This document shows, piece after piece, positions 24,563 to 37,311 of a DNA stretch of 64,000 nt. The notes beneath the pieces were generated by a model, which searched no databases, was not told the DNA's origin, and was given only the letters and a program-made list of their open reading frames with translations. Origin of the DNA: Tipula vernalis. Lineage: Eukaryota; Arthropoda; Insecta; Diptera; Tipulidae. Numbering within the stretch: the first letter of the stretch is position 1; each line of letters starts with the position of its first letter. The position numbers and the translations under genes are program-made. The DNA is taken from assembly GCA_958295665.1 (NCBI GenBank), contig OY282558.1:186040015-186104014 (forward strand), read 5' to 3'.

Positions 24563-25465
24563 ATGGACAATAAACTAAAAATAATGCAAATAAACATAAG
24601 AAGCCTTAACGCCAATATTAATATGCTACATAGTTTTATGCACTTATATAAAATAGATATAGCCATTTTAAGTGAAACATGGACTCACCAAGTAAACCAA
24701 CCAACAATATCAGGATTCAAGCTAATAACCAAAAATAGAGATGACGGTTACGGAGGAGTTGGCTTTTTGGTCAACAATAGAATAGGAGTGCAACAAGTAA
24801 ATATGAACTTAAACCTTTCACATATGGAAGCTATTCAAATAAAAATTAAGCATGGAGCCACCACTCTCCATATAATTTCATTTTACAACCAGTCCAATGG
24901 GATCACAAGAATAAAAACAGAAGATTTCAAAAGAATAATCAGAATAGCCGAAAATAACCGAAAAACGATAATAGCTGGAGATATAAATGCCCACAGCCGA
25001 TTATGGGGGCATACTACTAAAGAAGACAGCACCGGTAAAGAAATAGCAAAAGTAATATCCAAAAGCAGCATACAAATTTTAAATGATAATAAACCAACGA
25101 GACAAGACCTGAGAAGCCATAAAACATCCGCAATAGACCTAACTTTAAGCACAGAGGATATCTACAGCAAGTTGACATGGGATGTCATAGAGGACAACAT
25201 AGGATTAGACCATTTGCCAATAATAATTAACATGAGCATAAACAGATATAAGAGAAAGGAAACCACAAATTGGAAAAAAGTCATACAAGAGATAGCTATA
25301 AATAAAGAAATAGAGAATGGTATGAATTTTAACATCGAAGAAGCAATGGAAAACATAGTAATAGAAAACACCTTGGTGGAACGAGAAACTACAAAGATTA
25401 TGGGACATAAAATCGAAAAAACAGAAATTCTACAACAAACAAAAAAATTTATATACAGCCACTGA
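24563..25465 (+). pseudogene. LINE ORF2, endonuclease domain
   Basis: A 300-residue frame. The APE-type endonuclease motifs are all present: N11 (MQINIRSL), E38 (ILSETW), D140/N142/H144 (AGDINAHSRLWG), D192 (SAIDLTLS) and the D216-H217 pair (LDHLPI). It would nick target DNA so that the 3' OH primes reverse transcription. The frame stops at 25465 and the next ORF2 sequence continues in other frames, so this copy makes no full ORF2. Confidence 0.85.
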
Positions 25466-25469
25466 ACTT

Positions 25470-27401
25470 CAAAGTTCTATAGCAATTCTAAAAAGAGAAA
25501 TAAAGAAAAGCAAAAAGGAAACATGGAACTATGGAAGCAAATTAACAAATTGAAAAATAAAAGAGAGTACAGATATAACCTTTTAGAATATTATGACATG
25601 GCAAAAAAATTCGTCAACGAAAACTTCCCAGAAACCACAGAAGAAACCCGACTACCGTTGGAAACAACATCTCAGGATAGTCATAAATTCAACGATAAAA
25701 TAATACAAAAAATACTAAGAGGAAAACAAAATACTGCTCCGGGTGAAAATAAGATATAAGCTTCGCAAGATACCTTAATAACATTTACAAACAACAGCTA
25801 TATCCAGAAAGGTGCAAAATCAGCAAAATAATTGCAATAAAAAAACCTAACAAAAATGAAAAAGAAACGGAAAGTTATAGACCAATTTGTCTACAAAACA
25901 CACTCAAAAATATACAATAAAGTAATACTAGAAGAATTAAACCAACACATTGAAGAAAAACAAAACCCTACCAAATAACTCATACGGATTCAGGAAAGGG
26001 CATAACATCATGGACTACTTCGTAAACTTATTCAGCGAAATTGCAGCAGAAAAGGCTAATCATAAAAAACAAATATTAATAATTAGTGACATATCGAAAG
26101 CTTTCGATAATGTAAACAAAAAAATTCTGATAGATGAGCTAATATAAATATAAACGCCGAACCACATCGTTAATTGGACATATCAATTCCTAACCAATAG
26201 GATAATAATATTCAACAACGGAACATCAACAATAAAGCACACCACAAATAAAGGAATACCACAAGGAAGTTGCTTGAACCCTTGCTCGTTTAACATATAC
26301 ACCCATGTAATACATACATTACAACAGGAAAAGGTGTCAATATACCAGTTTGCAGATGACATAGCAATACTTGTAAAAGGAAAAAGTGAGAGGGAGGTAC
26401 ATCACAAAGCTAACAGCACACTAAAAAGATTGTACGAGGAGCTAATCAAATTGAATTTAAAACTAAACCCAGAAAAATGTAGGTACATGAGACTTCATAA
26501 AAACAAACCTTCAAGTTTCTTACTGAAGATAGGCAACACAACACTGAAAGAGGAAAAGGTGATAAAATTACTAGGCACCACATTCAACAATAAAATATCA
26601 TTACTACCTCACTACAAAAACCTGGAAAAAGAAATAGTCAGTGCAACAAATTTACTCAAAATGATAACACATAAAAACGGAGGAGCCCATCCTTACAGCA
26701 TGTTAAATATCTACAAAGCCATAATTCAAACTAGAACTAAATTCGCAGATACGATCACACCAACAAACATAAAAAATAGCCTAAAAATAAAACAAAAAAT
26801 AATGAACACAAGTCTAAGAATATGTACGGGTTTGCTGAGAATGACACCAACACCAAAGATACTTGCTGAAACGGCCACATTACCAGCTGATCTGGACAAT
26901 AAATCAATAACATTAAAATATATAGCCAACCAAATTAATAAAAACAGTGACATTGGGGAAAGAATCCGAAATAACAACATAATGGAAAAAATTAAGGAAC
27001 TATACAATAAATATAATTTCCTCACAAAAATAGCACAACCAAACAACAAGAAAGGCAAAACAGCAACCAACTTAAAAATAAACGTGGAACTAAATCATAA
27101 TAGTATAAAAGCACAGACCAATCATTTGGAAGCAATAATACAACATAAAGGCACATTAAATAAATTCAAAGATTATAAAGAAATTTATACTGATGGATCA
27201 CTTAGCCAGACAAATGGAGGAATAGGGTTATATTTCAAAAACATAGAGGCAGAGTTCAAAATAAAATTTAATAACAAAGCAACAATTAAAACCATCGAGA
27301 CCATAGCAATAAAAATAGCCATAGATAAAGCAGTACTGATGGAAAATTATAATACTCACCGACTCCATGAGCAGTTGCTTATCGCTAAAAAAAGTCAATA
27401 A
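25470..27401 (+). pseudogene. LINE ORF2, reverse transcriptase domain in pieces
   Basis: Open pieces at 25523-25759, 25950-26147 and 26274-27401. The finger motif region has YGFRKGHNIMDYF, the palm has IISDISKAFDNVN (first catalytic Asp) and GIPQGSCLNPCSFNIYTHVI, and the active site QFADDIAIL lies at about residue 25 of the third piece. The same piece ends with the start of RNase H (EIYTDGSLSQTNGGIGLYF). Frame changes at about 25760, 25980, 26150 and 26270 separate the pieces. Confidence 0.85.
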
Positions 27402-28011
27402 TGGAAATAGTTGCAAATTTTATGAAAACGAAATAATCAATACAGCATTAAAAAATCAGAGCATGTGCATTGTGATACAATGGATCCCAGGGCATGTGGG
27501 GATTCCAGGTAATGAAAAAGCTGATGCCTTAGCAAAATTGGCAATAGAAGATCCAGACGAAACAACAGAAAATCCAATCACAATAGAAGATACTTACCAA
27601 ATAATAGAAGATACAATAAGGGATGAATGGAAAATAAAATACAACGATTGGACAACAAATATAGGCCAGTATAATAAACGGATAAACAGCATACCTCCAA
27701 GAAAACCGTGGTGCTACAAAATTGATTTAACTTCTTACAACATAAGACAAATAAACAGGCTAAGAGCAGGTCATGCAAAGAACAAAAAATTCCAAAAAAT
27801 GGTTGGGGTTGAAGAGAATAACCTATGCGACAGATCCGGAGTAATAGAGGATAACGAGCACATTATAGAGAAATGTATAAAAACCAACCATATAAGACAA
27901 AAATACGCATTTTTACAAAATACCAAACGGATAGACATCCTAAAATCAGAAAGCATCAAAAAGTACAAATTACTATGTGAATATCTTAAAGAAATAGATT
28001 ATAATTTATAA
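27367..28011 (+). pseudogene. LINE ORF2, RNase H end and C-terminal Cys/His motif
   Basis: The frame contains VIQWIPGHVGIPGNEKADAL, the last RNase H motif with catalytic Asp, in a different frame from the YTDGS start just upstream, so one indel lies near 27400. It ends with a Cys/His motif (CDRSGVIEDNEHIIEKC) of the kind that closes many LINE ORF2 proteins. The stop is at 28009-28011, followed by an A/T-rich tail. Confidence 0.8.
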
Positions 28012-28060
28012 TATCTTTGTAACAATATAAAGTTTACTATACTCGTAAAAATGTTTTTCA

Positions 28061-29730
28061 TTTTGTAATTTTTTTTACATCACAAAGTGACACTTCAATC
28101 CGTTGTTGCCTGCAATATTGAACCTAATTTAATTTTAGTACTTGGTCTAATGCGCTCCGTCTGTCGACTTTGTCAGTTTGCATATATTTTCGAGTCGAGA
28201 CTGTCTGGGGGGTAAGTACTAAAAACCGATTATGATTCAGTGCCTTGTTCAATATATCACAAAAAATACTGATTGGGGTTTTAATTCATTTTTTTTTTGT
28301 TTTAAATCAATTTGGAAATAATTTCGTGCAATACGATAAACTACAATAAATGTCAACACATATTTCAGAAGAATCACAAATTTTCAGTGACAATATTTTG
28401 TACTAATACAAAATGTTACGAACAATTTTCATTTAATGAAAATCTACACAAGGTGTTCAAATTCGTCGAGGTGTTCAAATATATTTTCTATTCAATTTAA
28501 TTTGCAAATTTATTATAAACGGAATTCAATTCTCTTGTGGTCAATATCGAAATAAAAACTGAGCGAAAATATTTTCTATATTTATACTACGAAAACACAC
28601 CAAGGTTAAATTAGCACAAAAATTATTTTTAAGTTATTATTTATGAAAATCAATTTGCTGGCAAATAAACCCAAAATAAACATCCCCACCAACAAACGTA
28701 AATATAACGACAAAGAAATAGAAGCCAGCCGATTTAAGCGTAATATTCTTCACTAATTTTCTTAAGCTCAAAAGTGTTGAGGCATTTTATACAATTCTCA
28801 TGCAAATGTGAATCATTCCATTTAATAATTTTATCGATTTTAAGTTGATTTACGAGTAAAGCAAACATTATTTCATAGACGTTTAACAATAATTTAGTGA
28901 TACGAATCATAAAATTAAAAAAAAAAAACATGACCTACACAACAAAAAAAAAAAAACAGGTTGTACCTTCTTCTCCGCTAACTTGGACGTTAGGTTCGTT
29001 AGACGCCTTCGAAAATTTCATATTTCACTGTATTTGTCACTTTATAGAAAACTTTTTTTTCACAACATAAACGATTTGTATCCATCAAGTTGTGCCCCAT
29101 TTATGTATCTATTGTGTTATGATACTGCGAGACGTAAACAAATACGGAAATATTGAAATATTTTATTGAATGAATGACGTAAAAATCTTTTAAGATGCGA
29201 AATTTAACTTAAAGGTTGTTACACTAATCGCTTCCGGATTAAAAAACATCATATAAAATGATAAAACCGGCCTCACTAAACAAACGATTTCCATTTGCAC
29301 AAATTGTTAAATTAGTTTAACTATTAGGCATTACTTTGATATTCATTTATTAGTAGATGCGTATACTAAATTACTAACCATAATTTTATATAATGAAACA
29401 TAATATTTAAGAAATTCTTGATTAATTCGAACACACATACACAATTTTAATTTACTGTAAACACTATTTACATCACAAACTAATGTCACTTTTATTGGTT
29501 TGTGTCTTAATGAAACTGATCGCATTTAAATCAAAATGTTAAAATAATTCGATCGGTGATGGACTAATGACATTTAAAACATCAAATAAAAACAACAACC
29601 AATTGATTGATTGATTTATGAAGAATTCAGAGTGCAACATTGTCGTCAAAGAGAAAATGATTGGAGCGGGATTAATGCCGTAGCAATCACAATAAAGTAG
29701 CGTGTTTAGGTGAGGATATATATATTTTAA
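28061..29730. other. No gene recognised
   Basis: AT-rich sequence without a supported reading frame. I see no inverted repeats of note here. TACCGGGTGACAATAAA near 29735 resembles transposon ends of the mariner type and may mark the lower end of the next element. Confidence 0.35.
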
Positions 29731-29836
29731 TGTACCGGGTGACAATAAAATATGAAGACTGTGATTAAATTCCAAATAATTCTAAATAATTTGAACCAAA
29801 TCATTTGAAAAATGTATAGACTTGTAAATATCACGT

Positions 29837-30420
29837 TTATTTAATATAAAAATTAAAAAAATTCAAAATAGCCCCCATAAGCATCAATAAGATCTTTAAA
29901 CGTTTACTAAAATTAACAGCAGAAGTTCGAGGCATTTCGGATTTCGCCAAATTTGTATGTGGTATGGCGGCACAGGCTTTAGTCTCCAAGTATGCCCAAA
30001 TAAAATAGTCGAGAGTTATGTTTAGTTGTGAACAGCTTCTCATCGATAAAAAGAATTTTTCTGAATTTTTCGCCGCCGGAACCGGCTACAGTAATACTTT
30101 GCATCTTTCAAGTCGTGTGAACCTAATTTTGCCCGTAAGAATATGGACTTTTTGAAGCTTGTTTTTCGAACTGTTTCGCAGTTGAACTTGAAGACTCCTG
30201 GGCTACATGACACTTCTTGATTTGCGGATTTTGGCCAATCCGACATTTGATAATCTTGGAGATCTGTGGAGTGTTAAATGTGTGCGGACGCCCTCTTCCT
30301 GGACGGTCCGAATAACAACCTAACTCCCGGTAACACTTTGAAGTATTTTTTATTGCCGAATTACCAACTTCGTACAGTTCGATAATAGCGAGACGATTTT
30401 TTTTTTAGACATGAGAACAC
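29837..30420 (-). pseudogene. Tc1/mariner-type transposase relic with internal deletion
   Basis: Read on the minus strand from about 30400: a helix-turn-helix start (RLAIIELYEVGNSA), YRELGCYSDRPGRGRPHTF with the GRP hook between the two DNA-binding parts, then RIGQNPQIKK, and KILFIDEKLFTT with the first catalytic Asp. The text then jumps to the family's C-terminal end (LDYFIWAYLETKACAAIPHT), so the second and third catalytic residues are deleted. Several stops and frame changes are present. Clearly dead. Confidence 0.75.
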
Positions 30421-30538
30421 AAACAATAAAAGAAAGGTGATTTTTTTTAAATTTTAATGGAAAGACATTTTAACGTATACGTAAAACACAAAAAAAAAAT
30501 GGAAAAGCATTGTAAATGAGATTTTTGTTATTTATACC

Positions 30539-30638
30539 GTGTTTCTTATTTAGGATCTAATCGATCTAAGTACTAAAAAGTTATGTAAAAATATACATTT
30601 TTAGTACTCAGATCAATTAGATCCGAAATAAGAAACAC
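30539..30638. repeat. 100-bp hairpin with 41-bp arms
   Basis: Arms 30539-30579 and 30598-30638 are almost perfect complements (GTGTTTCTTATTTAGGATCT outward to AGTACTAAAAA) around an 18-base loop. It may be a tiny palindromic MITE or a pre-miRNA-like structure. No TA or TTAA duplication is certain. Confidence 0.7.
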
Positions 30639-30959
30639 AACATTAATCCAACTTTCAACGTGCACCCTTCTTTCAGTGAAATTTTTCCGTTTATAGGAAT
30701 AGTTAACGTAGTCACGTTCTCCTCGCAAATTTTAATGGGTGGTTGTGAATGTTGCGATGAGAACAACCAGTTATTGTTCTTAAGTCACCTGTCTGCCCTT
30801 TGCTCAGTTTAACATTTGAAGCTCACAACTATTGTTGTTGAAATAAGCAGTGTACATTGTATACTGCACTGATGGTCTTATGATAGTAGCCCGTGACGTT
30901 GGAAAAGATAAAGACTCAAACAATTGATATTTTTCCGTGCTTAATAGGAGCAGCTTCCG

Positions 30960-32830
30960 TTACTAAGTACCTTTTAGTTCAGACGGAACTGACGATAACC
31001 ATTATCAGTGGCCTGGAAATGAGGTATGCCTCGATTTGAGCAATTACTGTTGAAAGTTCTTCGTATATCAGTGTGCTTTCCCTGATTGTTTGCTTTAAGT
31101 GATGCTTCATTGTTTTGACTGCTGCCTCCGATATCCCTCCGAAATGTGGTGCTGATGGTGGTATAAAATTCCATTTCTTGCCATTCTTATCTAACGTTTT
31201 TTGACGATCTGTGGTAGCTTGTTTTAAATACTCACGCTTTTCCTTGTCGAGTACTAATCGACCTCCGACAAAATTCGTACCAAAATTCGCAGATTTAGTT
31301 GAAAAACATACAACGACGGCTTCGTGCCCCCTCCTTTAGAAACTCTGACTTGAATAGGTCCTGCAAAGTCTACGTCCGTTTGGTGGTGGATTTGAAGCGA
31401 CGACATGTTATACATTTATTTATTTATTCCCGGATTCTACTTCTGCCGTTTGTGATCCAGAACCTTCTTCTAAAAAGAGCTAGAGTTCGCTGGCTGCCAC
31501 CGGGCAATGTCTGTAGAAGTATCTCACCTATCAGTAGCTTGATTAAGCGGTGATTTTAAGGAGATAATGTAGACGAGTCATCGAAGCAAAGCATCGAAAC
31601 AAAGTCATCTGGTTGTACATTTTAATTCTAATAAAGCAAGAGCAGTTTTAAAATCCTACCATTGTGCTCCTAATATATGAGGTAAAGTTTGATCCCAAGA
31701 AAGGCCTGCTACCCAAAGGCCTTGCATGATTACCTTGATTATTATGGTAACTTGTGCTAACCATCCTAGAGGCTCGAAGATTTTTGAGCTCTCTGAAATT
31801 AGACTAATTTTGGTAGAGTTACTGTTATCAGATTCCGCCAACGTAGCTGTCTGTGCCAGGATGCCAATGAAGGTCGAGTTTTTTTATTGTATCATCAAGC
31901 TTAACTCCAAAATTTCAGTATTCCGTAGATTAGGTGGTATGGTATTTAGTAGGGCTTGGTTGTTCGAAGCCCATTTAGGGAGGTTAAAACTTACACATTT
32001 GAGCAGTCCTACAAGCTGTTTCTGTACTAATAATGCGTCGTTAAGTGTGTTGTTTGCAGATATGAGGTCGTCAACATAGAAATCAGTCAGAGCGATTTCA
32101 TTTGCGAATGGATATCTGTGGGCTTCATCTTTCGCTAATTGTTGCAAAGTCCATACCGCTAAGTAGGTCGCTGTGCAGTATCGTAGGTCACGGTTGTAAG
32201 TTTGTATTCTTGCAGCTGCTTTTCAGGAGATTTTCTCCACTAAAACCTATCCTAAAGCCTCATGCTCGTCCATAAATTGTTGGTACTGTAGTGCCAACTA
32301 GGATTCCTAGCCAGACGTTTTCCAACTTGGAATAGTGGAGCAATGGCTGTTTTCCTTCATAGACCGAGTGGTTTGGAAACTAATAAGTCGGTATAAAGCG
32401 AAATTCTTACTTTATAACATCCATCGGTTAGGCGCATATGAGTCTCGTTGTAAATTCCTTCACATTCTTTTTATTCTGTAGTATAGACTTCTCCAAATTT
32501 TTTTAACTGATTGTCAATCTCATTAGTGGGTACAACCATAGGCTGATACAATGCCATAATAACACTAGCAGTGTTGTTTGTTGTGCAATAGGGTCATTAG
32601 GTGCACTTTTTATTAGATGCGAACCGAGTTTTTAACATATTGGATCTGCCCAAATAAGATTTTGGGTATGATTCCAATAATTTGGTTCAATGACCTTATG
32701 AGACATGCTACCGGTTTTGGTTTTGAATAACATAGCCTTCACTTTGATATTGAAGTTTGAAGAAAACCGCGGACTACTGCTGAACTCTGCTAATGAATGA
32801 GCCATATCGGCTTCTATCCGACCCATTCAG
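30960..32830 (-). pseudogene. pol: BEL/Pao retrotransposon relic
   Basis: On the minus strand, in element order: a protease-to-linker part (SLAEFSSSPRFSSNF ... NLIWADPIC, 32826-32632); the RT palm motif FYVDDLISANNT followed by LPKWASNN (32147-31884); the RT C-terminal part IFEPLGWLAQVTI (31841-31656); and an integrase stretch with the BEL hallmark PPSAPHFGG and the following EAAVK (about 31175-30975). The YVDD and PPSAPHFGG phrases are characteristic of BEL/Pao. Many stops and deletions; no LTRs recognised. Confidence 0.8.
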
Positions 32831-32918
32831 GTGATGTGAGGTTTCTTAAAAGCTCAAGATTGTTTGCTATATCTTCGGTTATAAAGGTGGCTTGGGAGGC
32901 TGACACAACAAAAAAAAA

Positions 32919-33139
32919 TTCGGCCCTTCGACCCATTCGGCCCTTCGACCCATTCGGCCCTTCGACCCATTCGGCCCTTCGAACCATTCAGCCCTTCGAC
33001 ATTCGGCCCTTCGACATTCGGCCCTTCGACACATTCGGCTCTTCTACCCATTCGGCCCTTCGACCCATTCGGCCCTTTGATATTCGGCCCTTCGACACAT
33101 TCGGCTCTTCGACATTCGGCCCTTCGACCCATTCGGCGC
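32919..33139. repeat. 18-bp minisatellite (TTCGGCCCTTCGACCCAT)
   Basis: About 12-13 tandem units; full units are 18 bp, others are shortened (ATTCGGCCCTTCGAC or with ACAC). It lies at the 5' side of the BEL relic and is much richer in G+C than its surroundings. The plus frame is open through it (FDPFGPSTHSALR) by reason of the 18-bp period, not because of coding. Confidence 0.85.
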
Positions 33140-36100
33140 TTTTCAGAAAATGAGGTTAGCGTATTACAAAAAAAATGTGGTAAAAACACAATTTAGATTT
33201 CTGTAATTTTTATTTTACCATCATTTAAACTAAGTCTTTTATTTATTTGTAAATTTACTAGGTCATATGGTTATTGTTGGTTCAAGAGACTTGGAAATCA
33301 ACATAAAATCAATCGTATCACTTCACATCAGGAATCGTTTGTTAAAACTTTATATATTTATTCATTACTGTATCACTAGTCATATTTCCATGAGAATTTT
33401 ACAACAACAATTGCTCGCGACTTGAATTAAATAATTCAAACCAAAAGTTTGAATTATTTAATTCATTCCAAATTTTAGTTGTACCACCTGACACCAGATG
33501 CCAAATTGTTCTTTCTCTGTTGTTTTATTTCAATTCGAAAAAATAATTCGCGACTTATTTCCATGAGAAAAAATAATTTGAATTAATTTTTTTTCATGAA
33601 AATACAGCTACTGTCCACTTAAATTCAAACAAGTGGGTACTATGCTAAGGCAGGAGCAGGTCAAAATATAAACAGATTATTGGTTGAACTACAGAAAGGA
33701 ATTTTTTGAAAAACGGGTAAGTTATCAAAATTTCATCTCTGGGTGTAAAATTCATATCGGATCAGAAATATATCCAGACAAACTCAAACAAAGCCAATTT
33801 CAATACAAATACCACTTGTGGCACTATGAAGACAACTAACTTATGCCGAATAGTACCTTCAATACTATAATTTAAATGTTTCAAGAGGTTTACATTTTGT
33901 GGAAGGTCACCACAAATTAACGGTTTTCTACTTAATTAGATATTAAAATCGGTAGATTTTTCTCTACATTCATAAACGTTAAACAATACTCTTAAAATTT
34001 GTAAGTTTGAGTAATTTTAATAACCGAATTTGGACAGCCATTTGTTATACTGGCTGACGTTTGTTTTTAATTTCAATTTTGATAAGCTTCTGAACATCAA
34101 ATTAAAATTTCTCCATCACTTCTCAGTTTAAAATAATGTTGTTTTAGTCTTTTTGATTCGTCTTATATTCCTCCCAAAAACCATCCATTTTAAGCAATTT
34201 TTTTTGAGAAAATTGATTCATAAATGAAAACCTTGCTTCAGGCAGTAATTACTAATGATGCTACTTGGCTACCTAATGAACAAAAGTTGTCTAAAAGAAA
34301 GTAAACGAACGATAAAATGTATAATTCAAAATTGAATTATTATTTTGTTAAATAAAGCCATGTCCTGCTCCACACTGGAGCGTGTGTATTATTGGATCTC
34401 AAAAATTACTACAGCAGAAGTTATTTAGGACTAAATACAATATATTTTTTTTTAAATCTTTTCTAATTTAATTTGGAGTTGGAGTTATAATTCTTATTTT
34501 TACTATTCAGCGCTCAGCGGTATTAGCATTGTACCTTCCATATTGAATTATGTTGTCTCGAACATAACTATGTATTTGTTACGGTTAAGGTAAATTTATA
34601 TAATAACCGGTAAATAATTAGAATTACCAATTTATCAATTTGACCGAAACATACTATATGTATATAAAATTTTCAAAAAACATACGTTTCATTTGCAAAT
34701 CATTGGTAACTGTAATCATATTTAAAACACATCTTAAAACACAAAAAATGAGAGTTCACTTTAATGTTTGTTTATGCTACATTTTTGACGTTTTACTCGT
34801 ATTTTGTTGTTGTTGTTTATTTTTCAGGGATGTATTTGAAATTTTAAGGAAGAAATGGTTATAAATTCTTAAATTAGTGTATGAAAACTGGTAACGCAAT
34901 GTTTAACTATTAAAATTTGGTATAATTAATTAATTATTTTTAATATAATTAAATATCATCCAATATATATTTATTACATTCAATTTAAAAAAAAAAATCT
35001 GTTGCGAAAAATTTCGAAATGAAATTTGTTCAAGTACGGTACTTATTCGGAAATATTTTTTTAGATAAAGAGGGTTATATAAAAAAGTAGTAAGACTATA
35101 AAATAAAATTTGCTCCATTTTTTTTGACGTAATCAATGCGATTTTTGGACGATACCCTATCCATGTACATATACCGTATAGGTATATATCGCTGGTCCAC
35201 GCATACTTCAAATATTAAATATTATACATCTTGGCAAGCTGTGAATAATAAAACAATAATTTTGAAATTAATTAATCGGTATGCTGTGTTTAGTATTGCT
35301 CGAGCTGTTGCTGACTTTGGTTATGCGAGGTTTATAGGAAACAAAAATTATAAAAGTATTAAACAAATTCGAATGACATTTTTTAAAGAGCACACAAGGA
35401 AGAAGCCGTAGCAACACATGCTACCGTCTTTCCAGGTGCTATGACCTTACCGTTAAATTAGCATCTATATGGGTAATAGAAGCACCATATTTCATTTACT
35501 GCCACTTCGCTTTGTTCACCGGGTTTGCCGTGAACCTTCACAAAAGTCTAAATATGGAATCTTCAACAAGATTGCCGTGTATGAGTAATGGTGTATTTTA
35601 AAGCGTACAGGGGTGGTTTAGGTGACTAACTTAACAGAACTGTAATTTGCTCAAGCTCAAGAAATATCCTGAAATTATAAATTCCAATTTTTAATTAAAC
35701 AATTAACGTCGGTAAGGTTCGCCCTCTAAACCCAAAATAGAATAACTTATTGACCTTTTAAACCGAAAATGTAATGTAATTTAATTACTGAGCGAACAGC
35801 AGCCGTCTATCTGCATTGGTATCTCAGACCCATAAAAGAAGCTTCAAATGATTAAATAGTACTTATACATAAAGGTTTTCACATAATTCTTTTGCGAGTT
35901 GAACGTGAACTTGTCCGTGGTTTTTTTAGATTTTTTTTTAAATCATTCACACTTCGAATTTTAAATAAACAAAACGTGCACGAAGCAAATTATTACAAAT
36001 TTATTTCAAGGTTATTTGACTAATATTTTCTACGTTTGTACTTCCTTCTAAAGATAAATAGGTAAGCTCAATTTTATTATACAGTCTTTAATAAAATTAT

Positions 36101-36270
36101 TTGTGCATGCTCAATTTTTAAAACAACGCAACATAAACAACTTTCAAAAATATACAAATAATAAACTTTTCGAAAATATTTAATTTAATTTAATTAACTT
36201 AAATATTCTGCTTTCAATAATTCCAATGAAAAATTTAAATTTAAATTCTAGAAAAATAACAACTAATATA
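33140..36270. other. No gene recognised; one perfect short palindrome
   Basis: At 33423-33465 a perfect 19-bp inverted pair (TGAATTAAATAATTCAAAC) surrounds a 5-base loop. Near 36100 the words ATTATTTGTGCATGCTC and TTTCGAAAATATT occur, related to the repeat at about 19830-19930. The frame at 35136-35411 (91 residues) resembles nothing I know. I see no other feature. Confidence 0.4.
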
Positions 36271-37311
36271 ATTTTTAACAAAATTATTTGTGCACGCAAA
36301 TTTGGTCTCATAATTATTTGTGCAATATGGAAAAATTAAAAACAAAACGGTAAATCATTAAAAATTATTTTTGATTAATTAAATGATGATTTAGTCACTT
36401 AGCTATTGTATACACTTGGTGTATAATAAAACATTTCGCAAGTGGTTCAAAAATTTCTTGATAAAATCATCTAGAAACTTATGCTGCTCGGGTTTCTTAG
36501 CACTCTGCTAAAAAATGTTAGCCTTGCTAGATTGCGAATATTTTCCACTTTAGTTTAAACCTCCGCAAACCGTCGCTAGTTTAAAACGAACCGCTGTCGT
36601 GGCCGAGACTACAAATTATATTCAAGATTTTTAAATAATTTCGTGGAAATGACTCTTCTTATGTAAGGGAGCATTATTGCGCTGAAGAGCAAATTGAGGA
36701 CCAGCTAATTTATCGTCAACTAGGTAAATTGCCTCAGCAGTTGCAATTAATAAGGCATATAAACAAACGAAATATGATTTACTGTCAGGAAACAAACAGT
36801 GAACGGCATCATAAGCATAAGCTCATTAACTTCTGGAGAACTGTGTTTTGCCCCAATTAGTGCGTATTTGTATTAATTTGATAATATGGAAGATATTTGT
36901 ATCATTACATAAACATCATTTCATAAACATAGTTTCTCTACAAATTACAACTGTTCAGGGCCAATGTATAATTTCGGTTTATTGAATGATTTGCTATTCA
37001 GCGCAATAATCCTCCCATATATAAGAAGGGCCATTGCTAAGAAATTATTCAAAAATCTTGAATATAATTAGTTGTCTTGGCCAGGCAGGGTTTCGATTTA
37101 ATCTTGCGATCTAATAAGACCAAAAGTTTGTAGTAATGTGCTAAAAAAACCGGGTGGAATAAGTTTCTAGGTGATTTTATTAACACATTTTTGAACTACT
37201 TGCGAGATGTTATCAAGACGCAACAAAAACTGGCCAAGTGCATACAAGACATAAGGGACTAACTTTATGATAGAGACCAAATTTACGTGCACAAATAATT
37301 TTGTTAAAAAT
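36271..37311. mobile_element. Foldback transposon with inverted repeats over 350 bp long
   Basis: The ends are inverted matches (ATTTTTAACAAAATTATTTG at 36271, complement ending near 37311), and the match continues inward through CGCAAGTGGTTCAAAAAT / CGCAAGTAGTTCAAAAAT, ATCTAGAAACTTAT, CAAATTATATTCAAGATTT and ATTGCGCTGAA, so nearly the whole 1.04 kb folds back, leaving a short middle near 36720-36930. No open frame. The arms are diverged, so the element is old. Confidence 0.8.

Larger units (their letters stand above)
23327..28060 (+). mobile_element. I-clade non-LTR retrotransposon (LINE), near full length, decayed
   Basis: ORF1 with three zinc knuckles, then ORF2 with an AP-type endonuclease, reverse transcriptase and a C-terminal RNase H with a final Cys/His motif. 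This order, with RNase H, is that of the I group. The sense strand is strongly A-rich. Frame breaks at about 23758, 25465, 25760, 26147 and 27401 make this copy dead. The 3' end lies after the stop at 28011 and its exact place is unclear. Confidence 0.85.

Noticed and set aside
32797..33153. 118-residue frame with FDPFGPSTHSALR repeats as a repeat protein
   Set aside because: It is the translation of an 18-bp minisatellite next to a dead BEL element.
35136..35411. 91-residue frame of mixed composition
   Set aside because: No recognised motif, no splice context, and length expected by chance in this much sequence.
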